Shown: positions 26,052-35,320 of the stretch, in pieces
Layout: each line of letters begins with the position of its first letter
Position numbering within the stretch: position 1 is the first letter of the stretch
Assembly: GCF_002099195.1 (NCBI RefSeq)
Contig: NZ_NBYX01000013.1
Span: forward strand, 1-64,000
Source of the DNA: Burkholderia puraquae
GTDB taxonomy: Bacteria > Pseudomonadota > Gammaproteobacteria > Burkholderiales > Burkholderiaceae
Direction: 5' to 3'
DNA length: 64,000 bases
The notes under the pieces: model-generated
The model's input: only the letters and a program-made list of their open reading frames with translations
What the model was told of the DNA's origin: nothing
The model's database searches: none
Program-made: the position numbers and the translations under genes

Positions 26052-26324
26052 TCAGCCGACGCCGAGCGTCGCGACGTGCAGCAGCGTCTGCCGCAGGTAG
26101 TCGAGCATCGTCGTCAGCATCCACGGGCCGGCGATCACGAGTGTCGCGGCGACCGCGAGCAGCTTCGGGATGAACGACAGCGTCGCCTCGTTGATCTGCG
26201 TCGCGGCCTGGAACAGGCTCACGACGAGGCCGACCGCGAGCGCGACCAGCAGCAGCGGGGCGGCAAGCAGCAGGCCGACCATCATCGCCTGGTGCGCCAG
26301 GGTCATCACTTGTTCGGGCGTCAT
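26052..26324 (-). CDS. fliQ: Flagellar export apparatus protein FliQ
   Basis: The protein has 90 residues and two membrane helices, the standard size for FliQ. MTPEQVMTLAHQAM at the start and VSLFQAATQINEATL in the loop are typical. Four copies assemble with FliP and FliR into the export gate. It lies 23 bp before fliR. Confidence 0.95.
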   Translation of the reverse strand: MTPEQVMTLAHQAMMVGLLLAAPLLLVALAVGLVVSLFQAATQINEATLSFIPKLLAVAATLVIAGPWMLTTMLDYLRQTLLHVATLGVG

Positions 26325-26343
26325 CGCGCGTTTCCTCCGCCGC

Positions 26344-27105
26344 TTACGTAAAGCTTTGTGCGAGCGAGCCGATCAGCAGCTGCCAGCCGTCGACCAGCAC
26401 GAACAGCATCAGCTTGAACGGCAGCGACACGGTGGACGGCGACACCATCATCATCCCCATCGACATCAGCACGCTCGCGACGACCATGTCGATGATCAGG
26501 AACGGGATGAAGACCGTGAAGCCGATCTGGAAGCCGGTCTTCAGCTCGCTCGTGACGAACGCGGGCACCAGCAGCGACAGGGGCACGTCCTCGGGGCCCT
26601 GCATCGGCGCGGCCTTCGAGATCTTCGCGAACAGCGCGAGATCGGTCTCGCGAGTCTGCTTCAGCATGAAGGTCTTGAACGGCGCGACGCCGCGCTGCAC
26701 CGCCTGCTCCATCGGCATCGAGCCGTCGGAGAACGGCTTGTAGCCGTCGTTGTAGGCGCGGTCGAGCACCGGCGACATCACGAAGAAGGTGAGGAACATC
26801 GCGAGGCCGACGAGCACCTGGTTCGGCGGCGTCGTCGCGGTGCCGAGCGCCTGGCGCAGCAGCGACAGCACGATGATGATGCGCGTGAAGCTCGTCATCA
26901 TCAGCAGCATCGCCGGCAGGAACGACAGCATCGTGAGCAGCAGCATCGTCTGCACGCTCAGCGAATAGGTGGTGGCGCCGTGCGGGCCCGGGCTCGCGTT
27001 GAATGCGGGCAGGCCGTTCGCCTGCGCGCACGCGAGCGCGGGGGCGAGGCAGAGGATCAGCACGGGCGCGAAGCGCGCCCAGCGATGCAGGAATGCGTGT
27101 TTCAT
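26344..27105 (-). CDS. fliP: Flagellar export apparatus protein FliP
   Basis: The protein has 253 residues. It has a cleavable signal peptide (about 1-26), which is known for FliP, then the core with LLMMTSFTRIIIVLSLLR and GTATTPPNQVLVGLAMFLT. Five copies form the export gate with FliQ and FliR. It is separated by 19 bp from fliQ. Confidence 0.95.
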   Translation of the reverse strand: MKHAFLHRWARFAPVLILCLAPALACAQANGLPAFNASPGPHGATTYSLSVQTMLLLTMLSFLPAMLLMMTSFTRIIIVLSLLRQALGTATTPPNQVLVGLAMFLTFFVMSPVLDRAYNDGYKPFSDGSMPMEQAVQRGVAPFKTFMLKQTRETDLALFAKISKAAPMQGPEDVPLSLLVPAFVTSELKTGFQIGFTVFIPFLIIDMVVASVLMSMGMMMVSPSTVSLPFKLMLFVLVDGWQLLIGSLAQSFT

Positions 27106-27141
27106 CGGAATGCGGGGTCGGAAAGAGGGCGCGGCGCCATG

Positions 27142-27720
27142 TCAGCGATCTTTGCCGCGACCGAGGCGCTTCGCGGCTTCGCCGGCGAGCGCGTCGCGAA
27201 ACCGCGAGCCGAACGTGCCGGGCAGGCCGCCTTCGGACGGTGCGGCGCCGGCGGGCGCATCGGCCGGGGCCGACGCCACTGTCGCGGTAGCCGCTGCCGA
27301 GCCGGCCGGCAGCGTATGCAGCAATCGCACGTTGCCCGGCGCGACGCCGAGCACGAGCCAGGTGTCGCCGATCTCGACGATCGTCGCGCTTTCCTTCGCG
27401 CCGACCGCGACGCTCGACACGACCTTCAGCGGGCCGCCGCGCCGCGCGTGCTGGAAGCCGAAGCGGCGCGCGAGCCACGCGCACGCGAACACGAGACCGA
27501 TCACGACCGCGAGCCCGACCAGCGTCTGCAGCACCGCGCCGATGCCGAGCGACGGCGCGGCCGAGCCGACCATCACGCTCGACGCGATCGACCCGGCGTG
27601 GTTCACCGCGTTCATGTCGGCGGCGCCGGCCGGCGCGCAGGCAAGCGACGCCGCAATGGCCGCGGCAGCCGCCGCCACGCTCGCGACGCGCACGCGGCGG
27701 CCGGGCGCGACTGCGTTCAC
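27142..27720 (-). CDS. fliO: Flagellar protein FliO
   Basis: The protein has 192 residues. An Ala-rich signal-like N terminus (about 1-33) and one membrane helix (about 60-80, LQTLVGLAVVIGLVFACAW) precede a small cytoplasmic domain with a low-complexity Ala/Gly/Pro tail. FliO assists stable assembly of FliP. It is poorly conserved, so the call rests on the topology and on its place between fliN and fliP. The start overlaps the fliN stop by 4 bp. Confidence 0.85.
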   Translation of the reverse strand: MNAVAPGRRVRVASVAAAAAAIAASLACAPAGAADMNAVNHAGSIASSVMVGSAAPSLGIGAVLQTLVGLAVVIGLVFACAWLARRFGFQHARRGGPLKVVSSVAVGAKESATIVEIGDTWLVLGVAPGNVRLLHTLPAGSAAATATVASAPADAPAGAAPSEGGLPGTFGSRFRDALAGEAAKRLGRGKDR

Positions 27721-28208
27721 CGGTTCAGCTTCCGGATGCGTTCGGCCGGCGTGATGATGTCGGTCAGGCGGATACCGAACTTGTCGTTGACCACCACCAC
27801 CTCGCCCTGCGCGATCAGGCAGCCGTTCACGAGCACGTCCATCGGCTCGCCGGCCATGCCGTCCAGCTCGACGACCGAACCCTGCGCGAGCTGCAGCAGG
27901 TTGCGGATCGCGATCTTCGTGCGGCCGAGCTCCACGGTCATCTTGACCGGGATGTCGAGGATCATCTCGATGTCGTTGTGCGTCGAGCTTGCCGCGGCCT
28001 TCGACAGCGGCTGGAACACGCCGGCGCCCGTCGCGCCCGCCGGCACCGGCTGCTGGTTCTGCTCGGCGAGCGCGGCCGCCCAGTCGTCCATGCCCGGATC
28101 TTCTTCCGACGCGGCCGGTGCCGCCTGCGCGGCGGCAGCCGATGCCGCGAGGGCCGCGTCGGCCATCGCTTGTGCGTCGTCCTCGGGCGTCTGGTTCAGC
28201 TCACTCAT
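27717..28208 (-). CDS. fliN: Flagellar motor switch protein FliN
   Basis: The protein has 163 residues: an acidic, Ala-rich N-terminal third of variable sequence, then the conserved SpoA/C-ring domain from about residue 80 (ILDIPVKMTVELGRTKIAIRN, GEVVVVNDKFGIRLTDII). It forms the lower C-ring with FliM. The ATG at 28208 follows AAGGAAGG; a GTG two codons upstream is possible. It overlaps the end of fliM by 8 bp. Confidence 0.93.
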   Translation of the reverse strand: MSELNQTPEDDAQAMADAALAASAAAAQAAPAASEEDPGMDDWAAALAEQNQQPVPAGATGAGVFQPLSKAAASSTHNDIEMILDIPVKMTVELGRTKIAIRNLLQLAQGSVVELDGMAGEPMDVLVNGCLIAQGEVVVVNDKFGIRLTDIITPAERIRKLNR

Positions 28209-29199
28209 ATCCACCTTCCTTCATCGAATCGCCCGCGCTGATCATCTTCTGCACGCGCAACGCATATTGACCATTGAAAATTCCGTAGCCGCATTCCATC
28301 ACCGGCACGCCGTCGACCTTCGCGGTGATCGTGTCCTCGATTTCCAGCGGCAGCACGTCGCCCGCGCGCAGGTTCAGGATCTTCTCGAAGGTCGACGAGA
28401 TCTCGGCGAGATTCGCGGTCAGCTCGACCTCGGCGGCCTGCACCTGCTGCGACAGCACGCGCACCCAGCGGCGGTCGACTTCGAGCGCCTCACCCTGGAT
28501 CGGCGACGCGAGCACGTCGCGGATCGGCTCGACCATCGAATACGGCATGCAGATGTGCAGCGTGCCGCCCGTCGGCCCGAACTCGATCGAGAACTGCGTG
28601 ACGATCACGATCTCGTTCGGCGTCGCGACGTTCGCGAACTGCGTGTGCATCTCCGAGCGCACGAATTCGAACTGCAGCGGCCGCACGCTCTTCCATGCGG
28701 TCGTGTAGTGCTCGAACACGAGGTTCAGCAGCTTGCCGATGATCCGCTGCTCGGTGGCCGTGAAGTCGCGGCCCTCGACGCGCGTGTGAAAGCGCCCGTC
28801 GCCGCCGAACAGGTTGTCGACGACGAAGAACACGAGGTTCGGGTCGAACACGAACAGCGACGTGCCGCGCAGCGGCTTCACGTGCACGAGGTTCAGGTTC
28901 GTCGGGATCGGCAGGTTGCGGGTGAACTCGCTGTACTTCTGCACCTTCACCTGGCTGACGGAGATTTCCGCCGTGCGCCGCATGAAGTTGAAGATGCCGA
29001 TCCGCAGCAGGCGCGCGAAGCGGTCGTTGATGATCTCGAGGCCGGGCATCCGGCCGCGGACGATCCGCTCCTGCGTCGCGATGTTGTAGGGGCGGACGCC
29101 CGATGTGTCGCGCTGCTCGTCGACTGCATCGGTTTCGCCCGTGACGCCCTTGAGGAGGGCATCGACCTCCTCCTGGGACATGAACTCCTGGTGGCCCAT
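28201..29199 (-). CDS. fliM: Flagellar motor switch protein FliM
   Basis: The protein has 332 residues. The N-terminal CheY-P binding segment includes FMSQEEVDALL, the middle domain follows with GTSLFVFDPNLVFFVVDNLFG, and the C-terminal SpoA domain pairs with FliN. All expected parts are present, so it should support switching of rotation. Confidence 0.95.
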   Translation of the reverse strand: MGHQEFMSQEEVDALLKGVTGETDAVDEQRDTSGVRPYNIATQERIVRGRMPGLEIINDRFARLLRIGIFNFMRRTAEISVSQVKVQKYSEFTRNLPIPTNLNLVHVKPLRGTSLFVFDPNLVFFVVDNLFGGDGRFHTRVEGRDFTATEQRIIGKLLNLVFEHYTTAWKSVRPLQFEFVRSEMHTQFANVATPNEIVIVTQFSIEFGPTGGTLHICMPYSMVEPIRDVLASPIQGEALEVDRRWVRVLSQQVQAAEVELTANLAEISSTFEKILNLRAGDVLPLEIEDTITAKVDGVPVMECGYGIFNGQYALRVQKMISAGDSMKEGGYE

Positions 29200-29221
29200 A
29201 CGCGCTCCTTTCGCGGCCGCG

Positions 29222-29725
29222 TTACTGGACGACGAACTCGGTGAACAGCACGTCGTCGACCTTCGCGCGCTGGTTGCCCGGCTGCGTCGGCTGCTCGATC
29301 AGTTCCCGCAGCTCCTTCGCGAGCGAACGTTTGCCGTCCGGCGTCGCGAGATCCTCGGGATGCTTGTTCGACAGCGCGAGCAGGATCCGGCTGCGGATCT
29401 CCGGCATCCGCGCGGTCAGTTGCTCCTGCGCCTTCGGGTCGGTGAGCTTCAGCGACAGGCCGACGCGCAGGTAGTGCTGCGCGCCGTCGTCGGACTGCAG
29501 GTTCACGGTCAGCGGGTCGAGCGGGAAGAACACCGGCGCGGCGAGCGGCGCCGGCTCGGCGGGCGCGCTCGCATGGCCGACGCCTTCCTTGCTCAGGAAC
29601 ACGTACATGCCGCCGGCTGCGGCGGCCGCCGCGCCCAGCGCGATGACGGCGATGAGCGCGATGCGCTTGAACTTGCCGGACGAAGCCGGCTTGTCGGCGG
29701 TCGGGTTTGCGGTCGTGGAGGCCAT
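29222..29725 (-). CDS. fliL: Flagellar basal body-associated protein FliL
   Basis: The protein has 167 residues. A short cytoplasmic part and one membrane helix (about 22-42, IALIAVIALGAAAAAAGG) precede a periplasmic stomatin-like domain (FFPLDPLTVNLQSDD). It supports stator function. I start at the ATG at 29725; an ATG at 29758 in frame adds a His-rich leader that looks non-coding. It is first of the fli run. Confidence 0.92.
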   Translation of the reverse strand: MASTTANPTADKPASSGKFKRIALIAVIALGAAAAAAGGMYVFLSKEGVGHASAPAEPAPLAAPVFFPLDPLTVNLQSDDGAQHYLRVGLSLKLTDPKAQEQLTARMPEIRSRILLALSNKHPEDLATPDGKRSLAKELRELIEQPTQPGNQRAKVDDVLFTEFVVQ

Positions 29726-30040
29726 GTGAATGCGTGCGTGATGTCTCGTAGCATGCATTGTTCGGCATCCGGGCCGAGCCCGATGGGCGGAAAAGAGGGG
29801 GGATTTGCGGCTATCTCAGCCGATGGTCGGCCGGGTGTCGACCGAGTGTCGGCCGGATGCAGGGTAGGGCTGGCCGGAGAAGGCGGCCATGCCGGGCGCG
29901 GAAAGGGCCGCCGGGCCGGCACATGGAGCGGGCCCGGCCGGGAGGTGGCGCCGTGCCCGCCGCACGGGGCCTGCCGCGCCGACGGTGCAGGCACGATCGC
30001 GTCGCGCCGGGCCGGCGCCAGGCGGCCGTCGGTCGCCCGG
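29726..30040. other. Intergenic stretch upstream of fliL
   Basis: 315 bp, very GC-rich, between the end of lrgB and the start of fliL, both read leftward. It must hold the fliL promoter and the lrgB 3' end. I see several short GGCCGG inverted repeats but no clear terminator or sigma-54/sigma-28 promoter. Confidence 0.4.
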
Positions 30041-30763
30041 TCAGATCGGCAGCAGCGTCAGGAGCGGCGCGATCAGCACCATCGCGACGCCCGCGATCAT
30101 CATCGTCAGGCTCGACACGACGCCTTCCTCGCTGCCGATCTCGCGCGCCTTCGCGGTGCCCACGCCGTGGGCTGCCGCGCCGAACAGCGCGCCGCGCGCG
30201 AGCCGCGTACGCATCGGCACCAGTGCGAGCACCAGTTCGCCGAGCAGCATTCCGCAGATACCGGTCGCGATCACGAACAGCGCGGTGAGATCCTTCGGCG
30301 CGTGGATCTTGTCCGACACGGCGAGCGCGAACGGTGTCGACACCGAGCGCGTCATCAGCGAGCGCTGCAGCTCGGGCGACAGGTGCAGCAGCTTTGCGAG
30401 CAGCAGCGACCCGCACACGCCCGCGGCGATCCCGACCGCGACGCCGACCGACAGCGACAGCCAGTGGCGACGGATCAGGTCGCGATAGTCGTAGATCGGC
30501 ACCGCGAACGCGATCGTCGCCGGGCCGAGCAGCCACATCAGCCAGCGCGTGTCGCGGAAGTAGACCGAATACGGGATGCCGGTCAGCAGGACGAGCAGCA
30601 CCAGCACGCCCGGCACGAACACGAGCGGCGAGAACAGCAGCGTCTTCTTGTATGCGTAGAGCCGCTTCGACGCGAAATACAGCACGACCGTCAGCACGAA
30701 GCAGCCGAGGGAGATCGCGGTATTCACGCGGTCGGCGGACAGGTTCGAGAGCGCGGCAAGCAT
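30041..30763 (-). CDS. lrgB: LrgB/CidB family antiholin-like membrane protein
   Basis: The protein has 240 residues and seven to eight predicted membrane helices. The family core includes SVSTPFALAVSDKI and ARGALFGAAAHGVGTAKA. LrgB works with LrgA in controlling murein hydrolase export or, as shown for relatives, pyruvate or glycolate movement. It lies 13 bp after lrgA. Confidence 0.9.
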   Translation of the reverse strand: MLAALSNLSADRVNTAISLGCFVLTVVLYFASKRLYAYKKTLLFSPLVFVPGVLVLLVLLTGIPYSVYFRDTRWLMWLLGPATIAFAVPIYDYRDLIRRHWLSLSVGVAVGIAAGVCGSLLLAKLLHLSPELQRSLMTRSVSTPFALAVSDKIHAPKDLTALFVIATGICGMLLGELVLALVPMRTRLARGALFGAAAHGVGTAKAREIGSEEGVVSSLTMMIAGVAMVLIAPLLTLLPI

Positions 30764-30776
30764 CGGATGCTCCAGC

Positions 30777-31253
30777 TCAGTGCGCGGCCACGGCGCTCAG
30801 GCGTGCGCGGCGGCGTTCGGCGAACACGCGCTGTGCGGCGAGCCGGCGCTCGAGCTTCGCGGCGAGGTCGACCGCAACGGCCACCGCGACCATCACGAAC
30901 GCGGTGCCGGCGAGCATCACCAGCGCGATGCGCCAGCCGTCCTCGCGGAACAGCCCGCCGTACTGCACGGCCGCGACGGCGGCCGGCACGAAGAACAGCA
31001 GCATGTCGGACAGCAGCCAGTTCGCGCCGTCCTTCACCCACGCAGGCGCGACGCGGCCCGAGAACAGCAGCGCAAGGAGCACCGCAAGGCCGATCACGCC
31101 GGACGGCACCGGCAGCCCGACCTTGCGCACGGCCCAGTCGACCGCCATCCACAGCACGCCGAGCGCGGCGGACTGCAGCACGATCCGGCCCGTGCGCGCA
31201 ACGTTGCCGGAAGCGGCGGGGCGGGCGGCGGCAGTGGTGGTCGGCTTGTTCAT
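30777..31253 (-). CDS. lrgA: LrgA/CidA family holin-like membrane protein
   Basis: The protein has 158 residues and four helices, with the motif VPSGVIGLAVLLALL and the SDMLLFFVPAAVA segment typical of CidA/LrgA. The ATG at 31253 has GGAG seven bases upstream; an ATG 12 bp further up lacks a site. The C terminus is unusually long and Arg-rich (RRLAAQRVFAERRRAR). It is divergent from a LysR regulator that probably controls it, as CidR does in other bacteria. Confidence 0.88.
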   Translation of the reverse strand: MNKPTTTAAARPAASGNVARTGRIVLQSAALGVLWMAVDWAVRKVGLPVPSGVIGLAVLLALLFSGRVAPAWVKDGANWLLSDMLLFFVPAAVAAVQYGGLFREDGWRIALVMLAGTAFVMVAVAVAVDLAAKLERRLAAQRVFAERRRARLSAVAAH

Positions 31254-31293
31254 GGCGGGCTCCATACGGATGATGCTGTCAATGGCGTCAGTA

Positions 31294-31307
31294 TAGGGTT
31301 TCCCCTA
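31294..31307. promoter_or_regulatory. Candidate operator between lrgA and the LysR gene
   Basis: A perfect inverted repeat, TAGGG-TTTC-CCCTA, lies in the 141-bp divergent gap, 41 bp from lrgA and 87 bp from the regulator. LysR proteins bind such dyads, although this one does not fit the strict T-N11-A form. Confidence 0.5.
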
Positions 31308-31394
31308 ACCATAAATAAAATGACTTGTCTCTATCCTTGTCATTCCAATTCGGAATTCAATCTTGGATCGCCGCACCAATTTGGGGAGACACCG

Positions 31395-32321
31395 ATGGAA
31401 TTGCGCGCGCTGCGGTACTTCGTCGAGGTGGTTCGCCAGCAGAGCTTCACGGCGGCCGCCGACAAGCTGTTCGTGACCCAGCCGACCATCAGCAAGATGG
31501 TGAAGGCGCTCGAGGACGAGATCGGTTCGCCGCTGCTGCTGCGCGACGGCCGGCAGATGGTGCTGACCGACGCGGGGCGGATCGTGTTCCAGCGCGGCCA
31601 GGACGTGCTCGCCGCGCAGGCGCAGCTGCAGTCGGAGCTGAACGATCTCGGCACGCTCGGGCGTGGCGAGCTGACGATCGGGATCCCGCCGCTCGGCGGC
31701 TCGCTGTTCACGCCGATCATCGCCGCGTACAAGCAGCGCTATCCGAACATCGAACTGAAGCTGTTCGAGCAGGGCGCGCGGATGATCGAGGCCGCGCTGA
31801 CGTCGGGTGAACTTGAGCTGGGCGGGCTGCTGGAGCCGGTCGATCCGGGCACCTTCGAGCGGCTGCCGATGGTGCGCGCGCCGTTGTGGCTCGTCGCTCC
31901 GCGCGAGTCGCGCTGGGAGGATCACGCGGCCGTGCCGCTCGCGGATCTCGCGCGCGAGTCGTTCGTGTTCTACGCGGAAAGCCTCGCGCTGCACGACGCG
32001 GTACTGGACGCATGCCGGCAGGCCGGCTTCACGCCGTCGATCGTGAGCCGCAGCGGCCACTGGGATTTCATGGCCGCGCTCGTGCATGCGGGGGTCGGCA
32101 TCGCGCTGCTGCCTGAGCCGTATTGCCGGCGGCTCGACGCGGGCCAGTTCACGTGCCGGCCGATCGTCGAGCCGGAAATCACGTGGGCAATCGCGCTCGG
32201 CTGGCTGAAGAAGGGGTATCTGTCGCACGCGGCACGTGCGTGGCTCGACGTCGCGCGGGCGACGCTGCCGATCGCGCCCGGCGACGATCTGGCGTTCGGC
32301 GGGTTGCGGGCGAGGGAGTGA
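31395..32321 (+). CDS. LysR-family transcriptional regulator (CidR-like)
   Basis: The protein has 308 residues. The N-terminal winged helix-turn-helix (SFTAAADKLFVTQPTISKMVKALE) and the periplasmic-binding-like effector domain (from about 90, GELTIGIPPLGGSLF) are intact. GGGGAG precedes the ATG at 31395. Being divergent from lrgAB is the usual layout for a CidR-type activator. The effector is not evident. Confidence 0.9.
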   Translation: MELRALRYFVEVVRQQSFTAAADKLFVTQPTISKMVKALEDEIGSPLLLRDGRQMVLTDAGRIVFQRGQDVLAAQAQLQSELNDLGTLGRGELTIGIPPLGGSLFTPIIAAYKQRYPNIELKLFEQGARMIEAALTSGELELGGLLEPVDPGTFERLPMVRAPLWLVAPRESRWEDHAAVPLADLARESFVFYAESLALHDAVLDACRQAGFTPSIVSRSGHWDFMAALVHAGVGIALLPEPYCRRLDAGQFTCRPIVEPEITWAIALGWLKKGYLSHAARAWLDVARATLPIAPGDDLAFGGLRARE

Positions 32322-32360
32322 GGCCTGCCGAGGCAGGCACGACGGCCGCCCGCCGCGCCG

Positions 32361-33923
32361 TCAATGCCCCATCGCCGGCCCCGCGCCCTTCCTCGGCTTC
32401 GTGACCCACACGAGCGCCGCGAGCGCGCAGAACATGAACGCCGACAGCAGGAAGAAGTCGTTGGTCGCCATCATGAAGCCCTGCTGCGTGACGAGCTGGT
32501 TGAGCTGCGCATTGGCCGTCTGGCCGACGACGCCGAGCTGCGCCAGCGCGCCCTGGTAGTCGGTCGTGTTCTGCGCATACACGCTCACCGATTCCGACAG
32601 CCGCGCGTGGTGGTAGATCGCGTCGTTCTCCCAGAACGTCGAGCTGGCCGCGGTGCCGATCGCGCCCGACAGCGTGCGCAGGAAGTTCGACAGCCCCGAC
32701 GCGCTCGCGAGCCGCTCGTCGGAGATGCTCGACAGCGTGATCGTCGTCATCGGCACGAAGAAGCACGCGACGCCGATCCCCTGCACGAGACGCGGCAGGA
32801 TCACGTGGTTGAACGGCACGTCGAGCGTAAACGTCGAGTTCCAGATCGACACGCCGGCGAACACGATGAACGCGAAGCTCGCGACCATCCGCAGGTCGAG
32901 CCGGTGCATGTTGCGGCCGATCAGCGGCGACAGCACGAGCGCGAGCAGCCCGACCGGCGCGGTTGCAAGGCCGGCCTTGCCCGCCGTGTAGCCCATCACC
33001 GTCTGCAGCCACAGCGGGAAGATCACGACCGAGCCGAAGAACGCCATGAAGCCGAACGAGATGATCATCGCGCCGAGCGCGAAGTTGCGGTCCTTGAAGA
33101 GCGACAGGTCGACCACCGGCTCCTTTTCGGTCGCTTCCCACACGAGCATGAACGCGAGCGACACGACCGCGATCAGCGCGAGCGCAACGATGAACGTCGA
33201 GTTGAACCAGTCGCGGTCCTTGCCGAGGTCGAGCACCATCTGCAGGCACGACACGCCGATCACGAGCAGCGCGAGGCCGATCGCGTCGATCCGCTGCTTC
33301 GTCGTCTTCGTCTCGCGGCCGCGCAGCAGGAAGTACGCGCAGGTCGCCGAGAAGATGCCGATCGGCAGGTTGATGTAGAAGATCCACGGCCACGTGTAGT
33401 TGTCGCTGATCCAGCCGCCCAGCAGCGGGCCGAAGATCGGCGCGACGATCACCGTCATCGCCCATAGCCCGAGCGCGAGCCCACGCTTCGCGGGCGGGTA
33501 GCTGCGCATCAGGATCGTCTGCGACAGCGGCACCATCGGCCCCGACACGAGGCCCTGCAGCAACCGGAACGCGATCAGCGTCTCGAAGTTGGTCGCGAGG
33601 CCGCACAGTGCCGACGCGATCGTGAACGCGAGCACCGACAGCGTGAACAGGCGCACCTCGCCGACCCGCCGGGCGAGCCAGCCGGTGAGCGGCACCGCGA
33701 TCGCGGACGCGACCGAGTACGACGAGATCACCCACGTGCCTTCACTCGTCGCGACGCCGAGGCTGCCGGAGATGGTCGGCACCGCGACGTTCGCGATCGA
33801 CGTGTCGAGCACCTCCATGAAGGTGCCGAGCGCGAGCCCGACGGTGAGCAGTGCGAGTGCGCCGCCGGACAGCGGCGCGGGAGAAGAAGCGGGGGAGGCG
33901 GCGGATGCCGTGGTGGCGGACAT
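32361..33923 (-). CDS. MFS multidrug exporter, DHA2/EmrB family (14 helices)
   Basis: The protein has 520 residues and 14 predicted helices. DHA2 motifs are present: LDTSIANVAVPTI in helix 1, WVISSYSVASAI, and GPLLGGWISDNYTWPWIFYIN. EmrB-type exporters normally work with an EmrA-type adaptor and an outer-membrane channel. An outer-membrane factor is encoded 1.4 kb away, but no adaptor gene is present between them. A MarR regulator gene lies 177 bp upstream in the same direction, with a palindrome between. Confidence 0.92.
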   Translation of the reverse strand: MSATTASAASPASSPAPLSGGALALLTVGLALGTFMEVLDTSIANVAVPTISGSLGVATSEGTWVISSYSVASAIAVPLTGWLARRVGEVRLFTLSVLAFTIASALCGLATNFETLIAFRLLQGLVSGPMVPLSQTILMRSYPPAKRGLALGLWAMTVIVAPIFGPLLGGWISDNYTWPWIFYINLPIGIFSATCAYFLLRGRETKTTKQRIDAIGLALLVIGVSCLQMVLDLGKDRDWFNSTFIVALALIAVVSLAFMLVWEATEKEPVVDLSLFKDRNFALGAMIISFGFMAFFGSVVIFPLWLQTVMGYTAGKAGLATAPVGLLALVLSPLIGRNMHRLDLRMVASFAFIVFAGVSIWNSTFTLDVPFNHVILPRLVQGIGVACFFVPMTTITLSSISDERLASASGLSNFLRTLSGAIGTAASSTFWENDAIYHHARLSESVSVYAQNTTDYQGALAQLGVVGQTANAQLNQLVTQQGFMMATNDFFLLSAFMFCALAALVWVTKPRKGAGPAMGH

Positions 33924-34060
33924 CGGAATCTCCTAGACGCGGCGCGCGCGACGCGCCGGCACAACGCGCGGGTGTGCGCCGCAGCGCAACCCGGCCGGGT
34001 GGAACGGATAAAGGAAAAAGAGGAGCGCGTGCCTTGTCATCTTCTGCCCAGACAGATAAA

Positions 34061-34074
34061 TAAACGAATGTTTA
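34061..34074. promoter_or_regulatory. Candidate MarR operator upstream of the MFS gene
   Basis: A perfect inverted repeat TAAAC-GAAT-GTTTA in a locally AT-rich stretch (34048-34080), between marR and the exporter gene. Its size and position fit a MarR-family operator. Confidence 0.55.
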
Positions 34075-34100
34075 ACCTAGACATGGGGCCTCCGCGCACA

Positions 34101-34592
34101 TCAGCAGTCCGCTTCGTCGTCGGGCTTCGGGCAACCGGTCGTACCGGGCCCGTTGGCAATGAAGCGCTGCAGCAGGCCGGTGAGCGTCGCGAGTTCGTCG
34201 GCCGAGAAGCCGTCGAGCTGCGCGTTGAGTGCGGTCGCGACCAGCGACGGCAGCGCACGGGCGGCTTCGGCGCCGCGTTCGGTCAGCGTCAGCTCGATCA
34301 TCCGGCGGTCCTGCTCGCTGCGCGAACGCGCAATCAGCCCCTTGCGTTCGAGCCGGTCGAGCATCCGCGTCATCGAACCACTGTCGTACGACATCTTGCG
34401 GGACAGCTCGAACGGCGTGCGCGCATAGCCGCGCGACAGCAGCAGGATCACGCCGATCTGCTGCGCGGTGAGATCGAGCGGCTCGAGCGCGCGGTCCATT
34501 CGCTCGACGAGCGCCTGCTTCGCCTTCGACAGGTAATAGCCGAGGCTCGTTTCCAGCGCGATGTTCTCGGGATCGTAGAGGCCGCCGGTCAT
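34101..34592 (-). CDS. MarR-family transcriptional regulator
   Basis: The protein has 163 residues. The winged helix includes TPFELSRKMSYDSGSMTRMLDRLERKG, and the wing DRRMIELTLTE is standard. I start at the ATG at 34592 because sequence further upstream overlaps the promoter. The C terminus has two Cys (GCPKPDDEADC) that could be redox-sensitive. It probably represses the MFS exporter gene and itself. EmrR-like regulation by exporter substrates is likely but not shown. Confidence 0.88.
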   Translation of the reverse strand: MTGGLYDPENIALETSLGYYLSKAKQALVERMDRALEPLDLTAQQIGVILLLSRGYARTPFELSRKMSYDSGSMTRMLDRLERKGLIARSRSEQDRRMIELTLTERGAEAARALPSLVATALNAQLDGFSADELATLTGLLQRFIANGPGTTGCPKPDDEADC

Positions 34593-34638
34593 GCGATTGC
34601 GCACGCAGCAATAGTGCGTTTCAGATTTAAACGCGCCC

Positions 34639-34667
34639 AGTATCTTGAAAATTGCTTGCTTAGTCAA
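34639..34667 (-). promoter_or_regulatory. Promoter of the marR gene
   Basis: On the minus strand TTGACT (34662-34667), 17 bp, GATACT (34639-34644), in an AT-rich stretch 46 bp before the start codon. Confidence 0.65.
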
Positions 34668-34766
34668 TATTATTTGAAGCAACCAGTTACGACGTGCATG
34701 TTGCACTGCCGGAGACTATGTTCTGACCGATTCGCCCGCGCTGCGGGCACCCCGAGGTTGTTCGCG

Positions 34767-35051
34767 ATGCTGTTCCTGAAAAATGCCGCCGGCGCGCTGC
34801 GCCGCAACCTGACCGATACCGCTCACCATGTGTTTTCCGGGCCGCACCGCGGCTGGAAAATCGCGTTGTACGTGACGATGCTGGTGGTGCCGGGTGGTTC
34901 GCTCGCGGCGCTCGGGGTCGCATGGTTCGATCATCGCCGGCAGCGCAACGCGAAAGAAGGCGCTCGCCGCACGGGCCAGCCGGCTGCGACGGAGCCGTCG
35001 ACATGGCGGTCCGCCGCCGAACCGCTCCCGCTGCCCGCGCGCTGCCACTGA
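34767..35051 (+). CDS. Hypothetical small membrane protein
   Basis: The protein has 94 residues: a polar N terminus (LKNAAGALRRNLTDTAHHVF), one clear membrane helix (about 32-53, IALYVTMLVVPGGSLAALG), then a basic and Pro/Ala-rich tail. Codon bias supports coding in the first 60 residues more than in the tail. No family recognised. It lies between the divergent marR promoter and the outer-membrane factor gene. Confidence 0.5.
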   Translation: MLFLKNAAGALRRNLTDTAHHVFSGPHRGWKIALYVTMLVVPGGSLAALGVAWFDHRRQRNAKEGARRTGQPAATEPSTWRSAAEPLPLPARCH

Positions 35052-35320
35052 CATCGCGCATCTCCCGCCTTCCTGACTGCTCCGACCGAGCGCCGGCCGC
35101 GCCACGCACGGCCGGCGTCGCACGCCCGTTTTCCTGCAAGCGAGCCGTAATGGCCGGTAAACCGTCCGCTCGCGCCGGTAACACATTCCTGTCGCCGCGC
35201 GCCGTACCCTTGGGGCTGCGCAGCTTTCCCGCCGTCAGTTACCATTTGTCCGCCAGCGGCACGACGACCGCATCGCGCGACGCCGCTCGCCGGACGTCGC
35301 GCCCAGACAGGAACATCACC

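Noticed and set aside
26170..29244. Open frame of 1024 codons on the plus strand over the flagellar genes
   Set aside because: Opposite fliQ to fliM, all certain genes. The translation is His/Arg/Gln-rich low complexity.
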